This document shows, in pieces, positions 6,895-16,308 of a DNA stretch of 64,000 nucleotides (its first letter is position 1; each line of letters starts with the position of its first letter). The position numbers were made by a program, and so were the translations under genes. The notes beneath the pieces were generated by a model, which made no database searches, was not told the DNA's origin, and saw only the letters and a list, made by a program, of their open reading frames with translations. This DNA is from an uncultured Pelagibacteraceae bacterium (GTDB lineage Bacteria > Pseudomonadota > Alphaproteobacteria > Pelagibacterales > Pelagibacteraceae). The stretch lies in assembly GCA_902570695.1 (NCBI GenBank), contig CACFZE010000004.1:38989-102988 (forward strand). The letters are read 5' to 3'.

Positions 6895-8846
6895 TTTTTT
6901 AAATAAAGTTTAATTTTTTTACTAATTTTTTCACTACTTAAACCAAAATGATCATAGACTTTTTTATAAGGAGCGCTTTTACCAAAGTCTTCTATTGAAA
7001 AAGACAAGCCCTTTTCAATATATTTTTCCCAAGACATTTTTGATCCTGCCTCAATTGAAAAAGTATTTTTGCTTTCTTTTAAGATTTTATCTTTATAGCT
7101 CCTGTTTTGTTTGTCAAAAATTTCTTGGCAAGGCATTGATATTACTTTTGAATAAATTTTTTGTTTGGCCAATTTATGACTAGTCTCAATAGCAAGATTA
7201 ACCTCTGATCCTGAGGCTAAAATAGTTAAATTTATATTTTTTCCAGTCCTTATAACTTCGTAAGCTCCCTTAGAGCATAGATTTTTTTTGCTAAAATTCT
7301 TTCTTATGGGTTTTAAGTTTTGTCTAGTTAAAGCTAATATGCTAGGTGTTTTGTTGCTGTTTAAAGCAATATCCCAACATTCAATTGTTTCAGTTTGATC
7401 TGCTGGCCTTAAAACATTTAAGTTCGGAATAGATCTTAAAGCAGCAAGTTGCTCTACTGGTTGATGCGTAGGTCCATCTTCTCCAAGTCCTATTGAGTCA
7501 TGTGTCATTATATAAATTACTTTCTGTTTCATTATAGCGGACAGTCTTATTGAAGGTTTACAATAGTCTGAAAATATTAAAAAAGTACCTCCATAAGGAA
7601 TGAAATTACTATGAAGAGCTAATCCATTCATTATCCCACTCATTGCGTGCTCCCTAACACCATAGTGAATATAATTACCACCAAAGTTACTTGAATTAAT
7701 AATTTTATGTAACGTAGTTTTTGTATTGTTTGATCCCGCTAAATCGGCAGAGCCACCAATTAAAGTATTTCTCTCTTTTAATATAGCTGATAAAAACTTT
7801 TCTGAGGATTTTCTTGTAGCTATAGTCTTAAAATTTTTTATTGCATCTTTTTTTTGTTTTATAATTGAACTCGAGAATTTATTTTTTATAATATTTTTAA
7901 ATTTTTGTTTGTGTTTGCTAAAAGTTTTATTCCATATTTTTTCTTTTTTGAAACCTTTTTCTCCAATTTTTCTCCATTCAATTAAAATTCTTTGAGGTAT
8001 TTTAAATGGTTTATAATCCCAATTTAATTTTTTTCTAACTAATTTAATTTCATCTATTCCAAGTGGACTTCCATGAGAAGAGGCCTTGCCACCTTTATTT
8101 GGAGATCCAAATCCTATTTTTGTTTTACACGAAATCACAGTTGGTTTTTTTGATGTTTGTGCTTTTTTTAACGCATTATAAATTTCTCTGTAATTATGCC
8201 CATTGATCAAAATATAGTTCCATCCATAGCTTTTAAATCTGTTTTTATAGTCATCTGAGACTGCTAAACTAGTAGGACCATCTATTGAAATAGAATTATT
8301 ATCAAAAAGCATTATAAGATTATTAAGTCTAAGGTGACCGGCTAGACTCATTGCTTCATGACTTATTCCTTCCATAAGGCACCCATCACCAGCCAAGACA
8401 TAAGTTTTGTGATTTATTAAATTACTTCCTAACTTTTTCTTTAAAATTTCTTCTGCAATTGCAAAACCCACAGAATTTGCAATTCCTTGACCTAAAGGAC
8501 CAGTTGTTGTTTCAATACCTGAGTTTGGATGATACTCTGGATGTCCTGCACAAATTGAATTTAATTGTCTAAATTTCTTGATGTCGTTAAGTGATACCCT
8601 TTTATACCCAGTTAAGTACAAAAGCGAGTAAAGCAACATTGACCCATGTCCAGCTGATAAAATAAATCTATCTCTATTAAGCCAGTTTGGATTTTTTGGA
8701 TTAAATTTTAAAAAATATTTAAATAAAATTGTTGCAACGTCAGCCATACCCATTGGCATACCTGGGTGACCAGAATTAGCGTTTTGAACCGCATCCATTG
8801 ATAAAAAACGAATAGCATTTGATAAATTTTTTTCTGTATTTTTCAA
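6891..8846 (-). CDS. tkt: Transketolase
   Basis: At 651 aa this is a full-length transketolase: SAGHGSMLLYSLLYLTGY, the thiamine-diphosphate motif GDGCLMEGISHEAMSLAG ending in NN, the central-domain VREHAMSGIMNG, and THDSIGLGEDGPTHQPVEQ. It transfers two-carbon units between sugar phosphates and partners the transaldolase at the window start. It is the first gene of the long minus-strand block. Upstream it faces the coiled-coil gene across a 52-bp divergent gap. It needs thiamine diphosphate, so the downstream thiE in the same block may be more than chance. Confidence 0.97.
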   Translation of the reverse strand: MKNTEKNLSNAIRFLSMDAVQNANSGHPGMPMGMADVATILFKYFLKFNPKNPNWLNRDRFILSAGHGSMLLYSLLYLTGYKRVSLNDIKKFRQLNSICAGHPEYHPNSGIETTTGPLGQGIANSVGFAIAEEILKKKLGSNLINHKTYVLAGDGCLMEGISHEAMSLAGHLRLNNLIMLFDNNSISIDGPTSLAVSDDYKNRFKSYGWNYILINGHNYREIYNALKKAQTSKKPTVISCKTKIGFGSPNKGGKASSHGSPLGIDEIKLVRKKLNWDYKPFKIPQRILIEWRKIGEKGFKKEKIWNKTFSKHKQKFKNIIKNKFSSSIIKQKKDAIKNFKTIATRKSSEKFLSAILKERNTLIGGSADLAGSNNTKTTLHKIINSSNFGGNYIHYGVREHAMSGIMNGLALHSNFIPYGGTFLIFSDYCKPSIRLSAIMKQKVIYIMTHDSIGLGEDGPTHQPVEQLAALRSIPNLNVLRPADQTETIECWDIALNSNKTPSILALTRQNLKPIRKNFSKKNLCSKGAYEVIRTGKNINLTILASGSEVNLAIETSHKLAKQKIYSKVISMPCQEIFDKQNRSYKDKILKESKNTFSIEAGSKMSWEKYIEKGLSFSIEDFGKSAPYKKVYDHFGLSSEKISKKIKLYLKK

Positions 8847-8898
8847 AAAGTATCCTATCTAGACTTAGGTGATTCAATTTATTAATATAGATATATAT

Positions 8899-9222
8899 AT
8901 GAAAAACATTGATGAAAAAGAAAAAAAATTAAAGGATACTTTAAAAAAATTAGGAGAGATAAACATTCGACATAATGAAGAATTAGATAAAGTTGCAATT
9001 TTAAAAGATCAAAAAAATCAATTAGAAATTGAAAAAAAACAGATAACCACATCTCTACAAAGCTTAGAAGAAGAAAACTTAAAACTTAGAAGTCAAATAA
9101 GTGAATTAAAAAAGGATTACGAAACTTCAAAAAGAAAAGAAAATCAATTTAATGAAAAAATTGATGAATTAAATCAAGAAACAGATAATTTATTGGAAGA
9201 AATAGACAAATGGCAAATGTAA
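8899..9222 (+). CDS. Small coiled-coil protein upstream of zapA (DUF4164-like)
   Basis: The protein is almost entirely a predicted coiled coil: long runs of charged heptads rich in Lys, Glu, Leu and Asn, no membrane segment and no cysteine. I chose the ATG at 8899 (MKNIDEKEKKLKD) over the GTG at 8869 because the ten extra residues (VIQFINIDIY) do not fit the coil. In many alphaproteobacteria a short DUF4164-type coiled-coil gene sits directly before zapA, and here it overlaps zapA by 13 bp. A role in division or chromosome organisation alongside ZapA is plausible from context only. Low-complexity sequence makes the family call tentative. Confidence 0.7.
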   Translation: MKNIDEKEKKLKDTLKKLGEINIRHNEELDKVAILKDQKNQLEIEKKQITTSLQSLEEENLKLRSQISELKKDYETSKRKENQFNEKIDELNQETDNLLEEIDKWQM

Positions 9223-9656
9223 ATATAAAATTTAATGGTAAAGAATATTTATTATCTTGTGAAGATGGACAAGAGGAACATTTGGAAGAATTATCCTTGA
9301 GTTTAAATAAAAAATTTAATGATCTAAAATTTGATCTTGGAAATATTGGAGAGAATAAATTATTACTAATATCTTCTATAAAAGTCATGGATGAGTATTT
9401 TGAAACCAAAAAAAAAGTAGATGCACAAAAAAAAGAGCTTCAAGAATTAAAAGAAAAGTTTAAAGAATTAAAATCTTTAGTTTATCAGTACAAAGATTAC
9501 AAAGAAAATGAAATTAAAAATTTAAGCTCAACACAAGAAGAACTTGAGAATGATATTGAAAACTACAAAATAAGTTATGAAAATTTAATAGACAAAGTAA
9601 CCTTAGAAATAGAAGACTTTGTCAAAAAAAATAGCACAAGTACATCTATTTCATAA
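9210..9656 (+). CDS. zapA: Cell division protein ZapA
   Basis: The N-terminal globular part (NVNIKFNGKEYLLSCEDGQEEHLEEL, about residues 2-27, followed by a helix) matches ZapA, with a long C-terminal coiled coil (residues about 70-145). ZapA tetramers bundle FtsZ filaments at midcell. At 148 aa it is longer than E. coli ZapA (109 aa) because of the extended coil. It overlaps the upstream coiled-coil gene by 13 bp and is 7 nt from fau. The zapA-fau neighbourhood is conserved in many proteobacteria, usually with 6S RNA in between; there is no room for one here. Confidence 0.85.
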   Translation: MANVNIKFNGKEYLLSCEDGQEEHLEELSLSLNKKFNDLKFDLGNIGENKLLLISSIKVMDEYFETKKKVDAQKKELQELKEKFKELKSLVYQYKDYKENEIKNLSSTQEELENDIENYKISYENLIDKVTLEIEDFVKKNSTSTSIS

Positions 9657-9663
9657 AATATAA

Positions 9664-10203
9664 GTGTCAAAATTTAAATTAAGAAAAAAAAATATTAAAT
9701 TAAGAAAAAAAAAATATTTTGAAGTCAAAATAGGCAATAATATTATAAATAGTTTTCATAACAAAATTAATCTTTCAAAAAATAAAATCATTGGAGGTTA
9801 TTTTCCAATAAATTTTGAATTTGATTGTTTGCAAATACTAAAAAAATTTAATTCTAACGGTTATAGTATTTCGTTGCCAATTATAAAAAGAAATCATCAA
9901 ATGGATTTTTATAAATGGAGTCCAAATGATCCTTTAACAATAAGTTCATTAGGAATTCCTCAGCCACTAAAATTGAAAAAAGTATACCCAGATATAATAT
10001 TTGTACCAATAGTTGCTTTTGATAAATTCAGGAACAGAATTGGCTATGGTGGTGGATTTTATGATAGATATTTAGAAAAAATTTCTCAAATTAAAAAATG
10101 TACAACAATTGGACTGGCTTTTTCACATCAAAAAGTTAATAAAATTAATGTTGAAAATTTTGATAGAAAATTAGATTTAATTTTGACAGAAAAATTAATG
10201 TAA
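9664..10203 (+). CDS. fau: 5-formyltetrahydrofolate cyclo-ligase
   Basis: This 179-aa protein uses a GTG start 7 nt after zapA. GYGGGFYDRYL is the family signature and IIFVPIVAFDKFRNRIGYGG gives the conserved approach to it. The enzyme converts 5-formyltetrahydrofolate to 5,10-methenyltetrahydrofolate with ATP, recycling a folate dead end. The first 20 residues are extremely Lys-rich. It is followed after 2 nt by the phosphodiesterase gene. Alternative names are ygfA and mthfS. Confidence 0.9.
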   Translation: MSKFKLRKKNIKLRKKKYFEVKIGNNIINSFHNKINLSKNKIIGGYFPINFEFDCLQILKKFNSNGYSISLPIIKRNHQMDFYKWSPNDPLTISSLGIPQPLKLKKVYPDIIFVPIVAFDKFRNRIGYGGGFYDRYLEKISQIKKCTTIGLAFSHQKVNKINVENFDRKLDLILTEKLM

Positions 10204-10205
10204 AT

Positions 10206-11012
10206 ATGAAAATTTTATTTTTAGGTGATATAGTTGGAGACGCAGGCTTTAAATCAGTAAAAAAAAACTTGCCAAATATAGTCTCAAAAAAAGGTATAGA
10301 TTTTGTTTGTGTTAACGGTGAAAATGCAGCCAGTGAAGGTGTGGGTCTAACTGAAAATATTGCTAATGAACTTTTTAATATAGGTGTAGATGTAATTACA
10401 ACAGGCAATCATGTTTGGGATCAAAAAGAAATTTATGAATATATAAAAACTGAAAAAAAATTATTAAGACCAATAAATATGAGTGGAAATTTACCTGGTA
10501 AAGGTTTCTCCATATTCAATTCAAAAAAAAATCTAAAAGTTGGTGTGCTAAATCTTATGGGTAACGTTTTTATGAAAAAGTGTGATGATGTTTTTAAAAT
10601 TGCTACTGAATTTATTGCAGAAAAAAAAAAATCAAAAGATTATGATTTTTTAATAGTGGATTTTCATGGAGAAATAACAAGTGAAAAAATGGCTATAGGT
10701 AATCTATTTGATGGATATGCAACTTTAGTTGTAGGTACGCATACGCATGTGCCAACAAATGATGCAAGAGTCCTTAAAAATGGAACTAGCTATATTACTG
10801 ATGCTGGAATGTGTGGTGACTATGACTCGGTAATTGGTATGAATGCACAAAATTCAATTAACAGATTTCTAAAAAAAGAAGCTGTAAAACATTTTCCTGC
10901 CAATGGAGAAGCATCTCTAAGTGGGGTAGTTGTAGATTGCGATGTAAGAAATGGGCTAGCAAAAAATATAGAAAGTTTCATTTTTGGTGGGAGTTTAAAT
11001 AACGTAAATTAA
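10206..11012 (+). CDS. TIGR00282/YmdB-family metallophosphoesterase
   Basis: Metal-binding motifs run in order: FLGDIVGDAG at the N-terminus, CVNGENAASEG, TTGNHVWDQKE, DFHGEITSEK and VGTHTHVPTNDARVL. This pattern defines the YmdB/TIGR00282 branch of calcineurin-like phosphoesterases. Characterised relatives hydrolyse 2',3'-cyclic nucleotides or cAMP; the substrate here is unknown. At 268 aa it is normal length. An 11-A run falls inside the gene near 10621. It lies between fau and yebC with 2-nt gaps on both sides. Confidence 0.9.
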   Translation: MKILFLGDIVGDAGFKSVKKNLPNIVSKKGIDFVCVNGENAASEGVGLTENIANELFNIGVDVITTGNHVWDQKEIYEYIKTEKKLLRPINMSGNLPGKGFSIFNSKKNLKVGVLNLMGNVFMKKCDDVFKIATEFIAEKKKSKDYDFLIVDFHGEITSEKMAIGNLFDGYATLVVGTHTHVPTNDARVLKNGTSYITDAGMCGDYDSVIGMNAQNSINRFLKKEAVKHFPANGEASLSGVVVDCDVRNGLAKNIESFIFGGSLNNVN

Positions 11013-11014
11013 TT

Positions 11015-11737
11015 ATGGCTGGACACTCACATTGGGCGGGTATTAAACATAAAAAAGGCAAAGCTGACAAACAGAGATCAAAAATTTTTTCTAAACTCTC
11101 TAGAGAAATCACTGTAGCTGCAAAACTAGGAGATAAGAATCCCGATATGAATTCGAGATTAAGATCAGCAATACAAGCAGCCAGATCAGCTAACATGCCA
11201 AAAGAAAATATTGAGAGAGCAATTGAAAAGTCTTCTAACAATGATCAATCAAATTTTGAAAATATTAGGTATGAAGGTTTTGGACCTAGCAAATCTGCTG
11301 TAATAGTTGAAGCATTGACTGATAATAAAAATAGAACTGCTTCTAATATAAGAACAATATTTTCGAAAAATAACGGTTCTTTAGGAACCCAGGGTTCTGC
11401 ATCACATAATTTTCAAAGATTGGGTGTAATTAAAATAGATAAAAATGAAATTGAACAAGATAAAATTTTTGAATTGGCAATCGAGTCGGGTGCAAATGAT
11501 TGTATATCTCGTGATGAATTTCATGAAGTGCATACGGATATCGATGAAATATATGAAGTAAAAAAAAAATTTGAAAAAGTTATTGCAAATTTTCTTTCTA
11601 CCGAAATCGAGTGGCTACCCATAAATAAGGTATCTCTTAAAGGTGAAGAAAATCAAAATATGGTAAAATTTTTAGAAACTCTTGACGATGAGGATGATGT
11701 ACAAAATGTTTATACAAATGTTAACTTTGAAGATTAA
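11015..11737 (+). CDS. yebC: YebC/PmpR family protein
   Basis: MAGHSHWAGIKHKKGKADKQ at the N-terminus is the YebC hallmark, followed by SRLRSAIQAARSANMPKENIERAI and YEGFGPSKSAVIVEALTDN. The 240-aa length is normal. Members have been reported as DNA-binding regulators and, more recently, as factors helping ribosomes through proline stretches; which applies here is open. The stop codon is immediately followed by the ATG of the RuvC-like nuclease. In most proteobacteria yebC is followed by ruvC, ruvA and ruvB. Confidence 0.95.
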   Translation: MAGHSHWAGIKHKKGKADKQRSKIFSKLSREITVAAKLGDKNPDMNSRLRSAIQAARSANMPKENIERAIEKSSNNDQSNFENIRYEGFGPSKSAVIVEALTDNKNRTASNIRTIFSKNNGSLGTQGSASHNFQRLGVIKIDKNEIEQDKIFELAIESGANDCISRDEFHEVHTDIDEIYEVKKKFEKVIANFLSTEIEWLPINKVSLKGEENQNMVKFLETLDDEDDVQNVYTNVNFED

Positions 11738-12235
11738 ATGATTATTGTTGGAATTGATCCAGGAATAGCAGGTGCTATCTGTTTTTTTTCTAGTGGGAAT
11801 GTTATTGATGTAATCGATATGCCTACAATGGCTGAAGGAAAAAAAAATAAAAAACAAGTTAATGGTAGGCAAATTTATAATGAAATATTGCTAATAAAAA
11901 ATAAATTTAAGAATGAAAAAATGAGTGTAATAGTCGAACAAGTTTCTGCTATGCCAGGACAAGGTGTAACAAGCATGTTTAATTTTGGACAATCATTTGG
12001 AGTAATTAAAGGCATATGTTCTGCAATGGAGCTTCCAATTTTTTATGTTAGACCAGCAAAATGGAAAAAACATTTTAATTTGATTAATTCTGAAAAAGAT
12101 GCCAGTCGAACTAAAGTAATAGATATGTTTCCTAGAATTTCTAATAAGTTATCAAGAAAAAAAGATAATAATAAAGCAGATGCTATTTTAATTGCTCAGT
12201 ATTTTGAAAACACAAGAGAAAACAACGATAACTAG
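11738..12235 (+). CDS. RuvC-like RNase H-fold nuclease, compact type
   Basis: RuvC-type catalytic acids can be placed in order: Asp in IVGIDPGIAGAI (residue 6), Glu in VIVEQVSAMPGQG (about residue 67), and Asp residues in KKDNNKADAILIAQYF near the C-terminus. The middle (SMFNFGQSFGVIKGI, VRPAKWKKHF, KDASRTKVIDMFP) resembles the short phage and bacterial RuvC-like group rather than classical RuvC. At 165 aa it is close to RuvC size. It begins directly after the yebC stop, the normal ruvC position, yet ruvA and ruvB do not follow: tolQ is next. A Holliday-junction resolvase role is inferred. It was probably acquired by displacement of the original gene. Confidence 0.8.
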   Translation: MIIVGIDPGIAGAICFFSSGNVIDVIDMPTMAEGKKNKKQVNGRQIYNEILLIKNKFKNEKMSVIVEQVSAMPGQGVTSMFNFGQSFGVIKGICSAMELPIFYVRPAKWKKHFNLINSEKDASRTKVIDMFPRISNKLSRKKDNNKADAILIAQYFENTRENNDN

Positions 12236-12249
12236 ACTATTAGAGTTTT

Positions 12250-12278
12250 TTGAAGACAAATTAATGACATATTTTAAT
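12250..12278 (+). promoter_or_regulatory. Putative promoter of the tol operon
   Basis: TTGAAG (12250-12255) and TTTAAT (12273-12278) are separated by 17 nt in the 56-bp gap between the RuvC-like gene and tolQ. The predicted start site near 12285 would leave a leader of about 7 nt before the tolQ ATG. Matches are 4/6 and 5/6 by eye. Confidence 0.35.
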
Positions 12279-12291
12279 GGGAAACGATTGA

Positions 12292-12966
12292 ATGGAAGCA
12301 GATATTGCAACGCAAAGTTTAGGTTTAGCAAGTAACACAGATTTTTCTTTAATTAGTTTATTTTTACGTGCGGATATTATTGTCAAGTCAGTAATCATAA
12401 TATTAATTGTAAGTTCTATTTATTCATGGGCAATAATATTTGAAAAAATAAGAATGTTTAGAAAAATTAATAAAAGCGCAGAGGAATTTGAAGAGAAATT
12501 CTGGAAATCAAAGTCTGCTGAAACATTTTATAACAGTCTGCCTTCAAATATTGAGGATCCTATGGCAAAATTATTTAAAAGTTCTATGCAAACAGTTATA
12601 AAAACTAGATCAAAATCAAATTTATCTGAGAGACTATCTAGTGTTTTAGAAGTAAATATTGAAAAACAAATGGTAGCAGTTGAAAAGTATAATAGTTTTT
12701 TGGCAACTGTTGGATCGACAGCTCCATTTATAGGATTGTTTGGAACTGTTTGGGGAATTATGAATTCATTTCAATCGATTGCAATTTCAAGAAACACTAG
12801 CCTTGCAATAGTTGCACCAGGTATTGCTGAAGCCTTATTTGCAACCGCACTTGGATTATTAGCAGCAATTCCTGCTGTAATTGCGTATAATAAATTTAAT
12901 TCAGACTCTAGAAAATACTCACAAAAATTAGAAAATTTTTCAAAAAGATTTTTATCAATTATTTAA
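12292..12966 (+). CDS. tolQ: Tol-Pal system proton channel subunit TolQ
   Basis: This 224-aa member of the MotA/TolQ/ExbB family has three membrane segments: about residues 25-50 (IIVKSVIIILIVSSIYSWAI), 135-160 (VGSTAPFIGLFGTVWGIMNSF) and 170-195 (LFATALGLLAAIPAVIAYNKF). The conserved GLFGTVWGI and the Thr/Ala-rich third helix belong to the proton path. With TolR it energises TolA to drive outer-membrane constriction at division. It directly abuts tolR. No ybgC thioesterase gene precedes it, unlike in many proteobacteria. Confidence 0.95.
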   Translation: MEADIATQSLGLASNTDFSLISLFLRADIIVKSVIIILIVSSIYSWAIIFEKIRMFRKINKSAEEFEEKFWKSKSAETFYNSLPSNIEDPMAKLFKSSMQTVIKTRSKSNLSERLSSVLEVNIEKQMVAVEKYNSFLATVGSTAPFIGLFGTVWGIMNSFQSIAISRNTSLAIVAPGIAEALFATALGLLAAIPAVIAYNKFNSDSRKYSQKLENFSKRFLSII

Positions 12967-13383
12967 ATGGGATTTAAGCTCAAAAGTTCAAAAAACGATC
13001 CAATGAGTGAAATTAATGTAACACCATTTGTTGATGTAATGTTGGTTTTGCTAATTATATTCATGGTCACTGCACCATTGCTTACAGTTGGAGTTCAGGT
13101 AGATCTGCCAGAAACTTCTGCTGATACACTTCCTGAGGAAAATGAACCATTAACTTTAACAATTAATTCTAAAGGTGAAATTTTTATTCAGGAAACAAAA
13201 GTTGAGTTTAACAATTTGATTGTAAAAATATTGGCAGTGTCAAATAATAGAACTGATACAAGAATTTATGTTAGGGGAGACAAAGCTATTAACTATGGAA
13301 GGGTTCTTGAAATTATGGGAATGCTTTCAGGGTCCGGATTTACAAAAGTTGCTTTAATATCTGAGCCGAATAAAGAGAGATAG
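12967..13383 (+). CDS. tolR: Tol-Pal system protein TolR
   Basis: TolR/ExbD family, 138 aa. The N-terminal MSEINVTPFVDVMLVLLIIFMVTA region supplies the single membrane segment with the conserved aspartate (VDVMLVLL) that couples proton flow. A periplasmic domain follows (VQVDLPETSAD, RGDKAINYGRVLEIM). Its start is adjacent to the tolQ stop and it ends 5 nt before tolA. It forms the inner-membrane motor with TolQ. Confidence 0.95.
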   Translation: MGFKLKSSKNDPMSEINVTPFVDVMLVLLIIFMVTAPLLTVGVQVDLPETSADTLPEENEPLTLTINSKGEIFIQETKVEFNNLIVKILAVSNNRTDTRIYVRGDKAINYGRVLEIMGMLSGSGFTKVALISEPNKER

Positions 13384-13388
13384 AGGTT

Positions 13389-14357
13389 ATGTATCGAGGT
13401 CTTTTAATCTCATCTGGATTTCATATTGCTATTGTTATGGTGAGTATTTTGGCTTTACCATTTGTTGCAAAAAAACCTCTGGATATTCCACCTCTTATCT
13501 CTGTTGAGCTTATTCAAATAGCTGAAAAGACAAATATTCCTTTCGCGCCAAAAGCATCAAAAATAATTGAGAAGGCAAAAAAAGAAAATGAAAAGCTTTT
13601 GTCCGAACAGGCTCCTCCTAAAAAAGTAAAAAAAGATGAAAAAAAAGAAGTTCAGACAGATAAAAAAAAAAATGAAATTTCTAAGGTTGCATCAAAAAAA
13701 ACACCAACCAGTGAAAATAAAATAGAAAAGTTAAAAAAAGAAAAATTAAATGCTGTACCTATGCCAGATGAGGATAAACAAAAAATTCAACCTAAAGAAG
13801 AAAAAAAGCAGAAACCTTCAAAAGAAATTAATGACGAAAACATCAAAAAAATAGTTCAAACTAAAAAACCTATTTTAGATGAAAAAAAAGTTAAACAAGT
13901 TTCTGAATTTGAAAAAAAAGAAAAATTAGATTTAAATGAAATTGCAGCTTTAATTGATAAAAAAAAGGAAAATTTAGCAGAAACAAAAAAAGAAGTTGAT
14001 AAGATTTCTCAATCAACTGATGAGACTATGGATTATTCAAAATTAACCCTAAGTGAAGAGGATGCATTAAAGGCCCAAATATTTACATGCTGGAGTGTTC
14101 CTATAGGTTTGCCATTTAGTGAAGATTTATTAGTTAGAGTTAAACTCCAATTAAAGCCAGACGGAACAATTGAAAAACTTGAAATGTTAGATCATGCAAA
14201 AATGAACACACCTGGTAAAGAAAAATTTAGAACACTAGCAGATAGTGTAAGACGAGCTATTCAGTTGTGTAATCCATTAAAAGTTCCCACAAGTGGTTAT
14301 GAAAGATGGAAAAATATGATTTTAAATTTTGACGCTCGTGATATGCTTGGAGGATAA
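13389..14357 (+). CDS. tolA: Tol-Pal system protein TolA
   Basis: Three TolA parts are visible in 322 aa. There is an N-terminal membrane anchor (about residues 3-27, [20 protein letters not shown]) and a long Lys/Glu-rich helical region (about 55-215). A C-terminal globular domain then starts near [17 protein letters not shown] and ends with [21 protein letters not shown]. TolA spans the periplasm and links the TolQR motor to Pal and TolB. The central region is low complexity and likely to drift quickly. Its stop overlaps the tolB ATG by one base. Confidence 0.93.
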   Translation: MYRGLLISSGFHIAIVMVSILALPFVAKKPLDIPPLISVELIQIAEKTNIPFAPKASKIIEKAKKENEKLLSEQAPPKKVKKDEKKEVQTDKKKNEISKVASKKTPTSENKIEKLKKEKLNAVPMPDEDKQKIQPKEEKKQKPSKEINDENIKKIVQTKKPILDEKKVKQVSEFEKKEKLDLNEIAALIDKKKENLAETKKEVDKISQSTDETMDYSKLTLSEEDALKAQIFTCWSVPIGLPFSEDLLVRVKLQLKPDGTIEKLEMLDHAKMNTPGKEKFRTLADSVRRAIQLCNPLKVPTSGYERWKNMILNFDARDMLGG

Positions 14358-15703
14358 TGATTAGAATAATTAATATATTTTTTATTATATTTTTTTTATT
14401 GTCATCTAAGGCTTATTCATTAATAGAGATTGATATAACAAGGGGTAATTTAGATCCTTTACCAATTGCAGTTTCTCCATTGTTTCAAGATGACAATTCA
14501 AAAAGAAATTCAATTAATGAACTTAAAATTGAAAATGTTGGATCTGAGATTTCATTAGTTGTGGAAAATAATTTGAAAATTTCAGGTTTATTTAATCCTC
14601 TTAGTAAAGAAGCATTTTTACAAAAGCCAGATATTGCTCATTTAAAACCAAGATTTGAGGATTGGGCATTGATTAAAGCTCAAGCTTTAATTACAGGCAA
14701 AGTAACAATTGAGGACAAAAAATTAAAAGTTGAATTTAGACTATGGGATATTTTAGCCGGAAGAGAAATGATGGCTTTAGCATTTACAACCGTTCCAGGT
14801 AATTGGAGGAGAGTTGGACATATAATTTCTGATAAAGTTTATGAAAGATTAACCGGAGAAAAAGGATATTTTGATACCAGAATTATTTATGTATCTGAAG
14901 AAGGACCTAAGACTGCAAGAGTTAAGAAGTTGGCTATTATGGATCAAGATGGTTTTAACACAAAATATTTAACACTAGGAAATGAATTAGTTTTAACTCC
15001 TCGATTTAATCCGACAAGTCAAATGGTGACTTACCTATCTTATTTTAAAAATCTACCAAGGGTATATTTATTAGATATTGAAACTGGTACCCAAGAAGTA
15101 GTTGGTGATTTTCCGGGAATGACATTTGCTCCACGATTTTCACCAGATGGAAAAAAAATTATTATGAGTTTTGCAAAAGATGGAAACTCAGATATTTATA
15201 CAATGGATTTGGAAAATAGAATTGTTGAAAGAATAACTAATCATCCATCAATTGATACATCGCCTTCTTACTCACCTGATAATCGATTTATAACATTTAA
15301 TTCTGATAGAAGTGGATTTCAACAAATCTATGTAATGAAATCTGATGGTTCAAATGTAAAAAGAATTTCATTTGGCAAAGGATTGTATGGCACGCCTGTA
15401 TGGTCTCCAAGAGGTGATTTAATTGCGTTTACAAAACTACATAAAGGAAAATTTTATATCGGTGTTATGCGAACCGATGGTTCTGGGGAAAGATTATTGA
15501 CTGAAAATTACTATCAAGAAGCTCCTTCTTGGTCTCCAAATGGAAGAGTGTTAATTTTTTATAGAGAGACCAAATCTAACGATAAAGGTGAAGGATTTAG
15601 TGCCAAGTTATGGTCTATAGATCTTACAGGTTATAATGAAAGGCAAGTTCAAACAGAGACAGATGCCTCTGACCCATCTTGGTCGTCTTTATTAAGTAAT
15701 TAG
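14357..15703 (+). CDS. tolB: Tol-Pal system beta-propeller protein TolB
   Basis: A signal peptide (residues about 1-22, ending near SSKAYS) precedes an N-terminal domain and a six-blade WD40-like propeller with repeated blocks such as [40 protein letters not shown] and [16 protein letters not shown]. At 448 aa it is normal. TolB is periplasmic and binds Pal and TolA. Its ATG overlaps the tolA stop. The 99-nt gap to pal carries a T-rich stretch just after the stop but no clear stem. Confidence 0.95.
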   Translation: MIRIINIFFIIFFLLSSKAYSLIEIDITRGNLDPLPIAVSPLFQDDNSKRNSINELKIENVGSEISLVVENNLKISGLFNPLSKEAFLQKPDIAHLKPRFEDWALIKAQALITGKVTIEDKKLKVEFRLWDILAGREMMALAFTTVPGNWRRVGHIISDKVYERLTGEKGYFDTRIIYVSEEGPKTARVKKLAIMDQDGFNTKYLTLGNELVLTPRFNPTSQMVTYLSYFKNLPRVYLLDIETGTQEVVGDFPGMTFAPRFSPDGKKIIMSFAKDGNSDIYTMDLENRIVERITNHPSIDTSPSYSPDNRFITFNSDRSGFQQIYVMKSDGSNVKRISFGKGLYGTPVWSPRGDLIAFTKLHKGKFYIGVMRTDGSGERLLTENYYQEAPSWSPNGRVLIFYRETKSNDKGEGFSAKLWSIDLTGYNERQVQTETDASDPSWSSLLSN

Positions 15704-15791
15704 GGCTTTTTTATTAATTTTTAATATAAATTAAGTTGATTTTTATGCTTGAAACATCTAATTAGTTGTGAAAAAGTTCTAATAAATTATT

Positions 15792-15797
15792 AAGGAG
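15792..15797 (+). promoter_or_regulatory. Strong Shine-Dalgarno of pal
   Basis: AAGGAG lies 5 nt before the pal ATG. Strong Shine-Dalgarno sites are rare in this window, so its presence before an abundant lipoprotein gene with its own 99-nt upstream gap suggests Pal is made at higher level than the TolQRAB proteins. Confidence 0.6.
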
Positions 15798-15802
15798 CAT
15801 TA

Positions 15803-16291
15803 ATGAATTTTAGCAAATCATTTAGAAATACTTTTCTAGTTATATTATTAAGTTTAATCGTATCGGCTTGTGCTACGAAAAAAACCACTACGACAGTTGA
15901 GGGTCAAATGCAAGGTGATGTCTACACAGGAACTGATACAGTTAAATATTTAGCTGACGGTGTTCCGGACAGAGTATTTTTTGCGACAAACGAATCTATT
16001 TTAACAACTAAATCAAGAGACACATTAAGAAAACAAGCAAATTGGTTAAGAGAAAATTCTAGCATCAATGTTGTAGTCGAAGGTCATGCCGATGAAAGAG
16101 GAACAAGAGAATATAACTTGGCATTAGGCGAAAGAAGAGCAAATGCTGCCAAAGATTATCTGATCACTTATGGAATATCCGCTGATAGAATTTCAGTGAT
16201 AAGTTATGGAAAAGAAAGACCAGTTGACTCAGGTTCAAATCCGCTTTCTTGGTCTAAGAATAGAAGATCTGTAACTGTAAAAGCTAATTAA
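15803..16291 (+). CDS. pal: Peptidoglycan-associated lipoprotein Pal
   Basis: A lipoprotein signal ends in the lipobox LIVSAC (Cys about residue 23). The OmpA-like peptidoglycan-binding domain follows: DRVFFATNESIL, then VVVEGHADERGTREYNLALGERRANAAKDYL, with the conserved Asp and Arg that hold diaminopimelate. At 162 aa it is normal. Pal anchors the outer membrane to peptidoglycan and is the target of the Tol motor. The gene is followed by a clear rho-independent terminator. Confidence 0.97.
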   Translation: MNFSKSFRNTFLVILLSLIVSACATKKTTTTVEGQMQGDVYTGTDTVKYLADGVPDRVFFATNESILTTKSRDTLRKQANWLRENSSINVVVEGHADERGTREYNLALGERRANAAKDYLITYGISADRISVISYGKERPVDSGSNPLSWSKNRRSVTVKAN

Positions 16292-16308
16292 AGCTATTTT
16301 AAATATTT

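Noticed and set aside
9640-9680. Possible 6S RNA between zapA and fau, its usual place in many proteobacteria
   Set aside because: Only 7 nt separate the two genes, so no 6S RNA can be encoded there.
12236-12330. Open alternative frame across the RuvC-like/tolQ gap (ITRLLEFFEDKLMTYFNG), considered as a remnant of ruvA or ybgC
   Set aside because: It is about 35 codons, matches neither family to my eye, and the gap also holds a good tolQ promoter.
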